A stretch of DNA of 64,000 nt, taken from assembly GCA_963970005.1 (NCBI GenBank), contig CAXAMN010022862.1:729544-793543 (forward strand), read 5' to 3'. Origin of the DNA: Durusdinium trenchii (taxonomy: Eukaryota > Sar > Dinophyceae > Suessiales > Symbiodiniaceae). Below are positions 10,761 to 22,100 of the stretch, piece after piece; within the stretch, counting starts at the first letter, position 1, and each line of letters starts with the position of its first letter. A model generated the notes under the pieces. The model had not been told where the DNA came from. It worked only from the letters and a program-made list of their open reading frames with translations, and did not search any database. The position numbers were made by a program, and so were the translations under genes.

Positions 10761-11930
10761 CCTTGGGGATCCTCGGCCTCGGAACACAAAACCGATGCAC
10801 AAGTCAAAAAAATAAAACGCACAAAATGCATCTGGGTAGAATAATTAAACATGCATAAACTGACATGAACTGCACTCACTGCGGCAAAGGATCGCTTCAA
10901 CAATGGCCAGTTCATCCAAAAGTTCATGTGTCTTTGCATCAAGCTTGATGATCTGCAGCTTTTGTTCCATCCTGGTGGGGCGAAGAAGCAGCACCGGTGA
11001 TTGATTCTGTGTGGGGCGAACAGCATGCATTGCCTCCAAGTTGCTGCAAGTGCAACTGCTTCTCTAGGTCAGCTTCCTCCACTTCAGCTGATGCAATCTC
11101 AGCTTTCAAGTTCTGCAGGAGGTCATTGGCAGCCTTGCAAGAAGAGGCGTTCCAGCCTTTCAGCCTATAAGTCCGAACAAGTCTCCAACCAGAAGCCTTT
11201 GAGAAACACGCAACTGGCAAGTGCTGTCGGGACTTCGGTCCCCAAAACTGCCAGCCAGCCTTGAGTTCGGAGCCATTCCGGCAGGGTACACGTGGAGGCT
11301 CTGATTGGGCACGGCGGTGTGGGTCGGTCAACTCCTGCAACTCCACTCAGTGCATGTATGATTCTCAAGGGTTTGCCTTCTCGGCTTAGTTAAGTTGCTG
11401 CTACCATCATTTACCCATTCTCGCCTTGATCCCATTCTCGCCCTCCAAAATGGTCTCGCGTGCACATTGGTCGCGAGCACCTGAGTCTCTGAGTTCGATA
11501 GCACAGGTCGGCCTGCATCGGTCGGCCTGGAAAAGGATATTTTTCAACCTCTCCAGCCTGAGAGGTACCTGAGCACTGTACCATCAATGTGGTCACACAT
11601 GACCTGCCGATGAACTTGCTTGGATTAATGTTAGATTAGGGTTGGCAATCAGCTTCAAGGAAATGCATTGGCCTGGCTCATTGAGAGGCTGCACACACGA
11701 GCTGAAGGCAAGAACTCCTAATCCTCCAGGGCTTGAGCCAAAAGAGAAACGAAAGCTTCTTGAAGCAAGGTTGACAAGCTTCGGCAGTGAGCCAGCCTCA
11801 AGCTCCAGTGCGACGATTGAAAATATTCCAAGCAAACATTGAAGATCAAAGGTAATGCTGTGCGCCTCCTTCTCTTGAGCGAGCTCAACAAACTTCTTCT
11901 TCAACTGCTCCTGCGCTGTTGCCTTGAATC
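9637..11930 (-). CDS. Tail-anchored coiled-coil protein, copy 2
   Basis: Paralogue of the neighbouring gene at 6.6-9.1 kb, same strand and same exon order: QLKKKFVELAQEKEAH (about 11905-11845), AANDLLQNLKAEIASAEVEE (about 11135-11070), KLQIIKLDAKTHELLDELA (about 10960-10890), SMVQRMEEDLIDLHDK (about 10745-10700), AQKECQLLLMGASSKQ (about 10575-10425) and a last exon from about 10350 to 9637. In the fifth block the two copies differ by a 3-base insertion that keeps the frame (KSRKSQ versus KNCRKSQ), which supports this frame as coding. The last exon is a coiled coil ending in a hydrophobic stretch (FMVVCVVTLALSIDLL). Probable tail anchor, function unknown. Confidence 0.72.
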
Positions 11931-12900
11931 AAGGTGCTGAATCCATTCGCTTGGTGCCGGGCTCTCCTGCCGCATGCTAACATCAAAGGGTCGGTTTGTG
12001 CTCTCCGCTCTCGTCCCAACACCTCTGATACAGTATCCTCAGCCCAAAACCAGCTCCTGGTTCTTCTGCTGGACCTGTCGGGAGAGATGGGGGCGACACT
12101 TCGACCACATCTCCCATCCTCCCGGATCTGCTTTCGCTTCGGCCTGAACTCGGGTCTCTGCTAGCCTGGCGCCATGACTTCACATGACTTTGCATGACTG
12201 AATTTTAAGAAGCCGCGGAACGGACCAAGCCGCGGAACGCACATCCATCCTCTCTTTGTCCCGCCGCGGAACGGACCATCTTCCATGGTCAGTGAAACGA
12301 AGTGTCACGCGCTGTGACTATCACTCTCAGCACTCGCATCAGTCACATCAGTCCCTTCGACGAAGTTGCTCAAAGAACGAGTTGTGGGTCGCTGAATCCT
12401 CCCGCTCCTGCGTACAGTGGAGGAAGCACAAAACGTCGAGTCCAGTCGAAAAGCGGAGAGATTCCAGAAGCAAAAGGCCACACTTCAAGCCATTCAAAAG
12501 CATGAATGGCACGAACACCATGCTAGTGAATCCGATCAAACTTGTGCAGGGATTCCCGGAGGAGCTGCGGCGCTAAACCGTCGGAGCTGCAGATCTTCCA
12601 GGACAGTCCTCCAAGAGCGACTCAGTCTGCATCTTCTTTGGAACCAGCACCGGAACCAGAAACAGCAGAAACAGGGGCAAAAGCGCCGCCATACACCTCA
12701 GTCACAAGTACTAAAACAGCCTGGCACACCTGATCCCAATTTCATTGAGATTGGACCACACAATTCAAACGTCAAATCAGGACGCAGGGTCAGGATAGGC
12801 TAGAAAACTTGCTATCCACCCTCTCCAGTCACTATCCGTAGGTGTTCCTTCTCCATCCATCTCCATGTGTCAAGTCAAGGCACTGAACTTTCCAAAGGTT
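11340..12900. other. Mostly non-coding, with short repeats
   Basis: Apart from the first exon of the coiled-coil gene near 11.9 kb, no gene is supported. Three copies of GCCGCGGAACGGACCA-like sequence occur at about 12212-12280. A plus-strand frame at 12302-12505 and an overlapping one at 12542-12733 are proline/serine-rich and lack splice or family support. Plus-strand coding here would also break the one-direction gene order. Confidence 0.45.
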
Positions 12901-12949
12901 GTCGAACTTTCCAGCGTCACGAAGGCCTCCTGATCCAGTGCACTCGCTT

Positions 12950-15900
12950 CAACAGTAAACGTGCAAAGTTTGATGGAAATGTCATGCCTCTGGGTGACAC
13001 GCCAAGGTAGCTCAGAAGAAAGCTGCCGCAATATGAACCTTGCCAACACTTGCCCGTGCCCTCGTTTGATCCAATAATCACTTGCTGGTGCTGGTGCTTT
13101 TTTGCATCACAGTGACGCCAGGATCTTTCACTTAGCCCCAAGCTCAAAACATTTGCCATGTTGAAAGTACCGGCATGCAAGCCCAGGCAGGTTGCTTCCA
13201 CCCCTTTGGGTGTCAAATGTGCTGCGAGGACCTGTCAAGCAAGCAACGCAAGAGATACTGTATAGTATAGTCATGTATAGTCCACATATAATTCGACAGC
13301 GGGAGTGAATTCGCACAAACTGTACCTTACCCTGCACTTAAATCAAAACCACAGTCTTAGAGCCTGCTTGGGAATCCATCTCCAAGCTTGAACCATGCCT
13401 CAAAGTTGCCATTCAGACTTCTGTGCTGATGAGATTCAAGGCTGGTGTCATGGGCTTGATCCATGAAGTCCTTCAAACATACAAGTCCTTGACTCAATTG
13501 GCTCAGCTCCACACTATCTAAACTCATGACCATCAAGAGCCAGTAGCTGTCAGGAATGCCCAACTGCATCCGGCGGAGCAAAGGCACCATTGCAAGTTGG
13601 GTTGTGGCCTCATATTTTTCACCACTAGCAGCTAGCAGCTCTCAGGATGTGCAACAATCCATGGCCGATGCGCAAAACATGCGCGAGGCCCCCCCCGAGG
13701 ACACTGCCCGCATCACCAGGGTGATGTAACAAATGTTCCTGGCAGCAGAAGGCAAAGCACCAAACACAAGCAGCCCAGCAGCCAAGCTGGACGCGGCATC
13801 CACATGGAAAAGAGCCCCGGCCTGTAGCTCCAGGATCTGAACAGCCCAGGTCCAGAGGCGTAGCCCACAGTGATGCCCAGAAATGTTGCACCTCCTAGGC
13901 CTGATGACATGGTGAAAGGTGAGGAAGAAATGGGAGTTCCGTAGCCAAAAGTGCCTCACACCCCAGCCTGTGATGTAAAATTTGGGACTGAAGTGTGGCC
14001 CAGCTGGGAATTCGCTGGCATCATCCGTGCCTCATCAGCTGATGGTTCATCTGCATCGGCCGAACCCTCACCTCTCACCAGCCTAAAGGACAAAAAGTAA
14101 CGTGCAGCCACAGAGGCAGAAGTAGAAAAGAGCACCATCGATGTTGAGATTCAGCAAACCCAGAAGGAAGAAAAAAAATCACTGGTCCAGCGATTTCCCG
14201 CCTTCCGGGGCAAGCGAAAGGTTTGAGGAAGAGCGATCAGTGACAGGGAGAATTAGCAACTGAGCCCTTCAGATAGTTCACCCTGGTTCTGAAGATTAAC
14301 TGTATACATGAAGCCAGCTAAGCCACCGAATGAAAACTGCAAAGGACACCAGAACAATTGAAGCCATTGCAGCTGCTATCTGCAAAAGCTGGCGTTCATC
14401 CATGATGAAGGTAGAGACCTCACGTCACGGCTGGGCCGACAGGTGAACAAACACGTTTCTCCATGCAAGCCTTGCGGCAATAAACTTCAGCCAGGCTACA
14501 ACGAGGAACAAAGCTAAAGCACCAATCAACAAGGTCAGCCTGCAAAGGACTTTGTGTTGCCTTAGCCAAGCAACGCAACACCACCCAGGGAAATAAATGA
14601 AACTCTCAAAAAGCAGTGGCAAACCTTGATCCCATTCTGCCACTGACTGAAGTGCCGGTGCCCAGGTACTGAAAGACCAAGGGCCAGCCCGCTCGGCCCG
14701 GAGCCGGGTGCTCGCCCATGAAGTTCCCCAAGGCGGGCCAAAGCACGACCAGCACCTGAGAGGTGAACATCGACTGGGTCTCTCGATCCACCTCCCTTCC
14801 AAACAACTAGGGGCTAGGTGAACATGCCATACGGTGGAATACCAAAACAATACCAAAACATGCCATGCAGTTATGTAATTGTATGTTTATATGTACATAA
14901 AGCCCATCACAAGTGCATGTTAGAAGTATGTTCAACCGAAACCTCAGGACCGAGCATGAAAACCTACGACATGCCCCAAGCGCTCACGTGAAGTCATCAT
15001 GTGTCATCCTTTATCCTTTCTTTTGGGACGTTCCATTGACGAACTCGCGCACACTGCCAAGGCTCCAGGGGTGCCGCGAAGCAATAGGGCGCTCGAGGTC
15101 CCAAAGCTGCGACCACGGGGCCCAAAATGCAAACGCTTAGGACTTGTCCCACATTGATTCCCAGCCAGGTGTAGGTCATGAAGTCTGGCCCAAGGTGAGC
15201 CTGAAACTCGACATCCAGGTGAAGCATCCGATATTCAGGGGCACCCTTGAAAGTCGCCCCAAAAACAGCCAGGAAGCATGCTTCTTCACCTCTTCAGAGG
15301 ACTTCGCGGCCATTAGCACATCAATGCTGGCCACCTCTCAATCTAGAGTCGCCAGCCAAGTCAATGACTGTTGGCAGTTGCCAAGACCATACCATACTGA
15401 GGATATGATATACTGTATACAGTATATGCCCTTTGATGCGAAAGTCTGCAAGGCACGAACCTGTAGAAATGCCAGGAAAAGGGCGGCGACTACTGCAGCT
15501 TCGGTCGTCGCCAAGCCCAAGCCCACGGTCATGATGGAGATGAAGGACAACATGGTGAATATAACCTGGCAAAAAGAGGAGAGCTACATAGAGCTACAGT
15601 CCATGGTGGATCAAAAGTGTGTTCGCATGTGTTCGCCATCTCAATGACATCACATCCGCTCCACCAGGACCCCTAAGGATCCTACCACATACGGAAGCTT
15701 GTGATAGCCCCCAATGGGGAAGGCATCGCTCATCAATGCCACCAAAGGCTTTAAGGCGAAGGGGATGATGGCAACGGCCTGGCCGGGAAGCACACCCCGT
15801 GGAAAAACCAACACGGACCCTGAAAACCACTGGGTTGGTAGAGGAAAACCACCCTTACCGGGTCCCATTCTCAGGGTCCGTGTTCGTTTTGCGCTATATA

Positions 15901-16530
15901 ATAGCACAATAAAGAGTCGCCAGCTCATTCGAGGGGGCCGACCGGATCCGAGGCCTTCAACGCTTGGAGCCGACCGGCGGAAACACCCAGCTCCGCAAAA
16001 AGGAACTCCGCAGGCTTCCCGATCAGTCCTCGGTTGGCCGGATGGGATGTAAAGAAACACATCACTCTTTTTGGCACCGTTTTGCCAACAAATGCCAAAG
16101 TACAAGCAAAGTACAAAAACACACTCTGAAGCTCATTGGCCGACAACCCCTCAAATACTTGTCTACGTTCAATCTGGCATCCAATATCATCCAATATCCA
16201 TTCATGGCATTGAATGGCAGAGCAAGCGGCTCTTCCCAACCAAAAAAAAGATCTTTTGCGCACCAAGGCTCCTTCATCACCACCTCCGGCAACAAAGCCC
16301 TGAATGAAATCAGAGGAAACACACCCGACAGTCGGCTTTTCTTTCTCCCTGCACATGGTCACAATGCTTGATTGAAAGCCCTTTTCTGGCCCTTTTCTGG
16401 CGACCAAGTCCCACCTTTAGGAGATGGTTGGTGCAGGCAACCATGGCCAAAAGCTTCCAGGTGTAGCTTTGAGATAATGAACGGAGCCATTGCAGTGGAT
16501 TTGACAAAGACCTCGGCGTGCTCACCAGCA
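12950..16530 (-). CDS. Folate/biopterin (BT1) family membrane transporter
   Basis: Multi-exon minus-strand gene encoding a major-facilitator-type BT1 transporter, a family that moves folates, pterins and related compounds across membranes. Order of blocks: WLRSLSQSYTWKLL with CTNHLLK ending at 16415 before donor GTGGGA; acceptor TTCATTCAG, then GFVAGGGDEG from 16299; FAELGVSAGRLQALK (about 15990); FALKPLVALMSDAFPIGGY (about 15770-15680), the clearest BT1 signature (KP..xLxSD..P..GY); a helix SFISIMTVGLGLATTEA (about 15545); VASIDVLMAAKSSEEV; FMTYTWLGINVGQVLS with GPVVAALGPRAP (about 15190-15070); a helix LLIGALALFLVVAWLKF (about 14540); ALFHVDAASSLAAGLL (about 13820); LLRRMQLGIPDSYWLL (about 13580); and TPKGVEATCLGLHAG (about 13210), matching the conserved PKG.EAt segment near the BT1 C-terminus. 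The first intron (16300-16414) keeps the frame. Start and stop codons are not resolved. Confidence 0.82.
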
Positions 16531-16639
16531 AAGCATCAAAGGACACGGCTTCACATGTCACATACCCCCACACATCCTTCCTCTCCCACATACACAAACG
16601 TCTCTATATTATCTCTACGAAGAGGGGAGGTTTGAAGCC

Positions 16640-17440
16640 AAGCAGCACTTCCTTGGGCTTTTCGATCAGTGGACTGGATTCAGTAATGCTGCGCCCCGCT
16701 TCAGCATCTTCATTCTTGGGCAGTCCTCGTGCACAAATGTCGCATCTTCAGCACATCTTTGTGTAGCAGTTGCTCTCTGCCGGGTGCTCCCATGTTCGTT
16801 ATATCAGGTTGCCCTGTCAAAAACCAAGTGCTGCCCGGCAACTTCCTGGCATCTTCCCAGATCTTCAAATCCTTGAGCCCGCGCATGCAGCATAGGGTGA
16901 GAATGTCGACATAACTTCACAACATATCATTCAAAGTGGCTCAAATTGGCAAAGAAAACGTCTGGACATCGACTGAATCCACCCGTAAGAGTTGGATGGT
17001 TCTGCTGCATCACTGGGTTCACTAGGTATCAACACAACTGAGCAAAGGGTTAGAGCAAGGACATACAGTAATTTTGCTTTAGTAGTATCTATTTACATGT
17101 TGCACGCTCACCCACCCACACACACACACACACACATCGCAACATCTGCTGAAAAAGAGCCATGCCACCAACTGCTTAGCTCTCTAAGATTTCCTCCTTC
17201 AGTATAAATCAGTCTCAAATATCATGCAACCCAGCCACTGGGCCAGGAGAAGCCACTGCTGGAGGTTCCAGCAAAGTGGCTGCGGAATGCGAAACAATTT
17301 TGGCAGCTCGCAGTTTTACGACCTCTCTCTCTCTCTGCCTCTCACTCTCTGTTTCCCTCTTCTCCACCCCGAGAAACATCCGATCTTTTGGCTTTCAGGA
17401 GCACGAGCTTGACAGCGTCGCCGCTGTCAGAGGGATAAAG
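16640..17440. other. Spacer between minus-strand genes
   Basis: No supported gene. It contains a (CA)n run at about 17112-17136, a CT-rich tract at about 17323-17365 and short frames on both strands without domain or splice support. It separates the 3' end of the cysteine-rich/EF-hand gene from the 5' end of the BT1 transporter gene. Confidence 0.5.
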
Positions 17441-17453
17441 TTCTTTCAACATC

Positions 17454-19135
17454 CTAAGGCTCATCCTCACACGCGGCTTGGCTCATCAACCTGGGCCCAC
17501 CAGTTGCGGGCGTTGCCATATAGCCCAGCTCAACAACAAGATAAACAAATACAACATAATACATAAAATACAAGCAAGGTGCCACAAAAGGATTGAATAG
17601 GCCTGCTTCTTCTGCCAGCCCTGGACACAGCACCAATCATTGCTGTCCAATTCAAGAGGGGCAACTGATTTCGACCCAACCAACCACAAACCGGCACCTC
17701 TTCGCGCACCTCTCCGCTGGGTCAGCTGGGTCAGTTGGGCGCTCTGAGATCCAGTGGCCCCGCGCAAGTCCGCTTGGTTTTGAAACTCCACTCGGGACAG
17801 TCGTCCGTCTTTGTCGAGATCCAGCTGGCTGAAGTATGAGATCAGTTCATCTGCGTTGGAGCTAGAGTAATGCTCTCCTCAGCTGGACGAGATATATTGA
17901 TCCAGGCCGCACCGTCACACAAAAGCTCAACTGGCCAGCATGCATCAAAGCCACTTGCATCTGAGAGAAACTCTGCCTTTGACACAAACATGTCCTTGGC
18001 AAGTCACAACAAATATATATATATAATATGTATGCATATACATATACCCTGGGAGTCCAAAACAATTTTTTAAAACTGGCTTCAGGTACCTGAAAGAGAA
18101 CTTCCTTTACTTCAGTCGGTCAACAAAATGTTGTTGGATTTCTAGTGTATTTTTGTATATATATCTATATGTATATATATATATCATTATATATCTAGCG
18201 TGCATCATAGATGCTAAACTTCTAAGCTTCGAAAAAAGCTGGACAAAAAGAAAAGCATGAAAAAACCGGAACAGCACTTCTTCATCAGCTGGGCTTCGTG
18301 ATCGGTGTCCGCTCTTTGGAAGGCCAAACTCATGGCTCGGAGCTCTGCCGGGCCACGTGCAGCCTTGATGAACTCCTCACGCGAGACTCGACCTCAGCCA
18401 CCACCGGCCGTTGATCAAGGAAGAGGAAGAATGAGAAGACGACCAACTGCAAAGCCCATGCAAATCCTAGTGTCCAACATGTTCGGTTTCCCAGGCACCA
18501 AAATGTTAAGCTACAGAAGAAGAGTTGGACAGACATGATCTCATTGGTTTTCAAGTACTGAGACCGAAGAGAACTCCAAATGCAGCTGGTGCTCCATCAC
18601 GATCCTCATCTACAGATTGAAAGAGATGAGATGCGCTGACCTGCTTACTTCGGACGCCATCCCTGAATTCCGGCGCTGAGAGGTAATCGTCTCGGTCAAG
18701 ATCCATCCTCGCTGGGCTCCGGGTGTCACAATGACTGAGACATGCTAAGACAAAAAGGCCACCAATGCAGCGCAGAGAGGCACCTTCCAAAGGCTCTGTC
18801 AATGGCCATGAGGTCCGTGTCACCAGGCTTTCGAACGCTCTGAAAATCAAAGGCTTTGTCCATCGCGAGCTTGGCCAAGGCCTGTCTCAAACGCCAACGG
18901 GCATGAAAAAACCTCTCCGCTCAAGACATGCAGCAAACATTCCATGAACTTCTTAGCGCACACGGCGGAACAGTGCAACATGGACCGCCTTCGCCACAGA
19001 ATCATCGACCTCCTTCCGGCTGAACTCGTTGGAGGAAATCTTCCCATCTCCATTGAGGTCTAGCTGCTTGAAGAGCTCTTCGACCACTTCTTTCGTATAC
19101 ACGATGGCCTTTTTTTGGGCTGCTTTCGGATCCAC
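17454..19135 (-). CDS. EF-hand exons and hydrophobic tail of the giant gene
   Basis: Separate exon-like blocks carry EF-hand calcium-binding loops: DLNGDGKISSNE (about 19065-19030), DLDRDDYLSAPE (about 18705-18670), GRVSREEFIKAARG with ADTDHEAQLM in the following helix (about 18400-18300), KDMFVSKAEFLSDASGF (about 17998-17945, first loop residues in a previous exon) and DLDKDGRLSRVE (about 17815-17780). The three full loops have acidic or Asn residues at positions 1, 3 and 5 and Glu at position 12. A hydrophobic stretch follows (CLYFMYYVVFVYLVVELGYM, about 17585-17525), then a short tail ending in CEDEP at 17454. Two frames are hydrophobic here, so the exact C-terminus is uncertain. It could be a separate gene from the cysteine repeats. 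Confidence 0.7.
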
Positions 19136-22100
19136 AAGTTGCTATGGGTAGCGACCAGTCCAACACAACTCCGCTGGGTGGTTTGTGACTCGGGCAGCCA
19201 AGGTGCATTGACACGAGGCAGCCATTGTTGAGGCTTTTTGACACAGCGCATGTCCGGAGTCAACTCGTAGTTGGGATTGCCTCGGGCACAATGCCAGTCC
19301 AAACGCCTCCCCATGCCACCTCACTTACCATGTGAAAACTGCAGCCACGGCACATTCGGCACATTGATTGTCACCCGTGCGCTCAGATGCCATCCTGCAG
19401 ACTTTGCATTGTTCTCCATCACCAGCTCGGCAAGAATATTCCACACAGGCCCCTGACTCATTTACACCAAAGCCAGGATTGCACTCTGCACACTGATCCT
19501 GAGATCGAGACGAGGGCATTTTTTTGAAGAAAACGTGTGAAGAGGCCCGAATCAACGCCACACGGTTGAAAAGGACACAGTTTCACATCTCTCGCATGGT
19601 ATCCAACTAAGTCCTGGTCAATCGCAGTCCTCAAGTCCAAGGGCTTACAGGTCTTGCACTGTTGCCGTGGTCCCTCTTTGCAGGTGAAGGCCGTGCATGT
19701 GCCATCAACCAGGCTGAAACCAGCATTGCAGGCTGAGCAATGCTGCTCCCGTGTCCTGGCAAAAGCATCCAAAATTCCAATAGTTAATGCTTTGGTGTAA
19801 ACGCTTCGCTACAAAAGCACTTTCGGACACAGAGTTCAGACTTCAAAGCCGAGGTTGTGGCGAACAACTGAAGTTTTTTTCGGAGTTCTCCCATTCATCC
19901 AAGGTTGGAGGAATGCTGTCTTGCCTATCATGTGAACGCTCAACAGTGAGGCTTCTCTGGGTTTGCTCTGATTTGCCCCGTCCTTGCTTCCTGCAACTGG
20001 CACGTTTTGCACTTCACACCCTCGCCAGCATCACACTCATATGGCAAGCACTTCATATCAGGCGAAAGCCTTTCAGGGAGGAATACTCTTTTTTCTTGCA
20101 CAACTCATGCGAACCGTCAAATCACCCAAAGCCACCCGCCTGAAGCCGGGCTTGCAAGTCTTGCATTGGTCATCGCCTCCGCAAGTACAAGGACTCAGTC
20201 AACTTATTTAGGAATTAAATCTGAAGAGTAACTGAGCCATCCACCTGTTCTCAGAGCTTGTTCCACACACTCCAGGCAATCAATCGAGTCCCGCTCGCAT
20301 GCGAAAGGGCGACAGGTCTTGTGGGAAGTGAGCTCATAGCCACGGTTGCAGCGCTTGCACTGCCCAATGGCTGTGCGTTGGCTCCTTAACATCCCAAGAT
20401 TTCCCTTGAACAAATGAAGTGGTGAGGTATCGGCGCATGGAACGTACAGTAAAGATGATGCGACAGCAGATGTGCAGGCCCATGGACCCCAACAAGGAAA
20501 CCTTCAAAATCACTGCCGGTCCAATTCTGCATCCAAGTGTTTGCTTTCGACTCGCACGGAAATTTGATGCAGTCAGGTGGCTGAGGGGTACAGCGGCGAC
20601 AGCTTTGTCCCGGCCCTTCCATGCAGGTGTATGGACGGCATTGAGCATCATCGTCCAAGAAGAAGCCTCAAATCTGAAAGGATTTGACAGGTTTGGAGTT
20701 GCTATACTCCATGGTGTCAGCAAATTCAACAGCGTCACGGGGGGGTAGGATGGGTTAGGAGGTTCAAAAGCTCTGACGATGTGCCACAATGACTAGCAGA
20801 AGCTCCGGGAAAAAAAAGACGGCGAAGAATCGATCAAGACTCACTACCTCCAACAAAATGTTTCTAATAGCTTACTGTTTCTAATAGCTTCTTGTTACTA
20901 CTAGTAAGGCACTTGTTACTAGAAGCGATGCACTTGTTTCTACTAGCTTATTGTTTCTAATATTCATGTGCAACTGCCATCAAGATCAATCAAGGCACCC
21001 GAATTGCATGCTTCACACTGGTCCCGTGCGGTGCGATCATGTGGGGCGCGGCACTGCTTGCAATTGGCACCCGGACCTGCTCGACAGGTGAAGGCACTAC
21101 ACGTAGCATCGTCCAGCAGTCCTAGGGCGCGCCACGTGCATGTCGCATGAGTGAAGGGTGGGTGAAGCGGGTGAACTGCCTCTCTCTCTCTCTCTCTTTC
21201 TCTCTCCCCCTCTCTCGGTTTTATACTCCTTTAAATCACCGGTGGAAGCGCAAGGCGCCACCTGTTTGGTATTCGGAACATGCTCATCCTGTCGGGGCCG
21301 TGCCATCCAATTGCGTGAGTTCGGGGAGCATGTACTATACAGGTTACATACCAGGCATATTTGGTTGGCTCACTCTAGAAGGCAGTCACAGAAACCATAT
21401 GAAACAATGGCGAGCGCGGCAGAAATTTCTGTATGTAAGGAACACCTAAGACATCCAAAGAGTCCAAAGACCCAAAGACAACTAAGTTCCGGACGAAATC
21501 CTGGGTTGCAAGACTCACATTGCTCATTGGAGGTCCGTGCTCCCTGGGCCCTGCACACCTTGCAACTGGCCCCCTTGCCCGTTTCGCAGCTGAAGGGAGC
21601 ACACTTGAAGCCATCAGAAAGACCAAAGCCAGGGTTGCACTCCAAACATTCATCATCTGCAGTTCTCGCCTCTTGCGTGCGACAAGCCTGGCACAGGTCA
21701 CGGGAGCCCGTCTTGCAAGTGAATGGGCGACACTGGAAGTCGTCAGTGAGCTCAAAGCCAGGTTTGCAAGCTGAGCACTGGCCATCTTCAGTTCTCGCGC
21801 TTTGGTCCCGGCAGAACATGCAAGCCGCTCCCACGCTGGTCGTGTCGCAAGTGAACGGAAGACACTTGTTGCCCTGAAGCCTGTAACCTGGATTGCACGC
21901 ACTGCACTGGTTCTCTCCAGTTCGCTTCTCCAGAGGTTGACAAGTGCGGCAGGCATCTCCATTGCCAGTCTTGCAGACATATGCTTCACAGGAGTTCTGT
22001 CTCGTGAGCCCATACCCAGCATTGCATGAAGCGCAGTGATTTACACGAGTTCTATTCTTCTGAGGGGCGCAGGTCCCACATCCATCTTCTGAGCCTTCAA

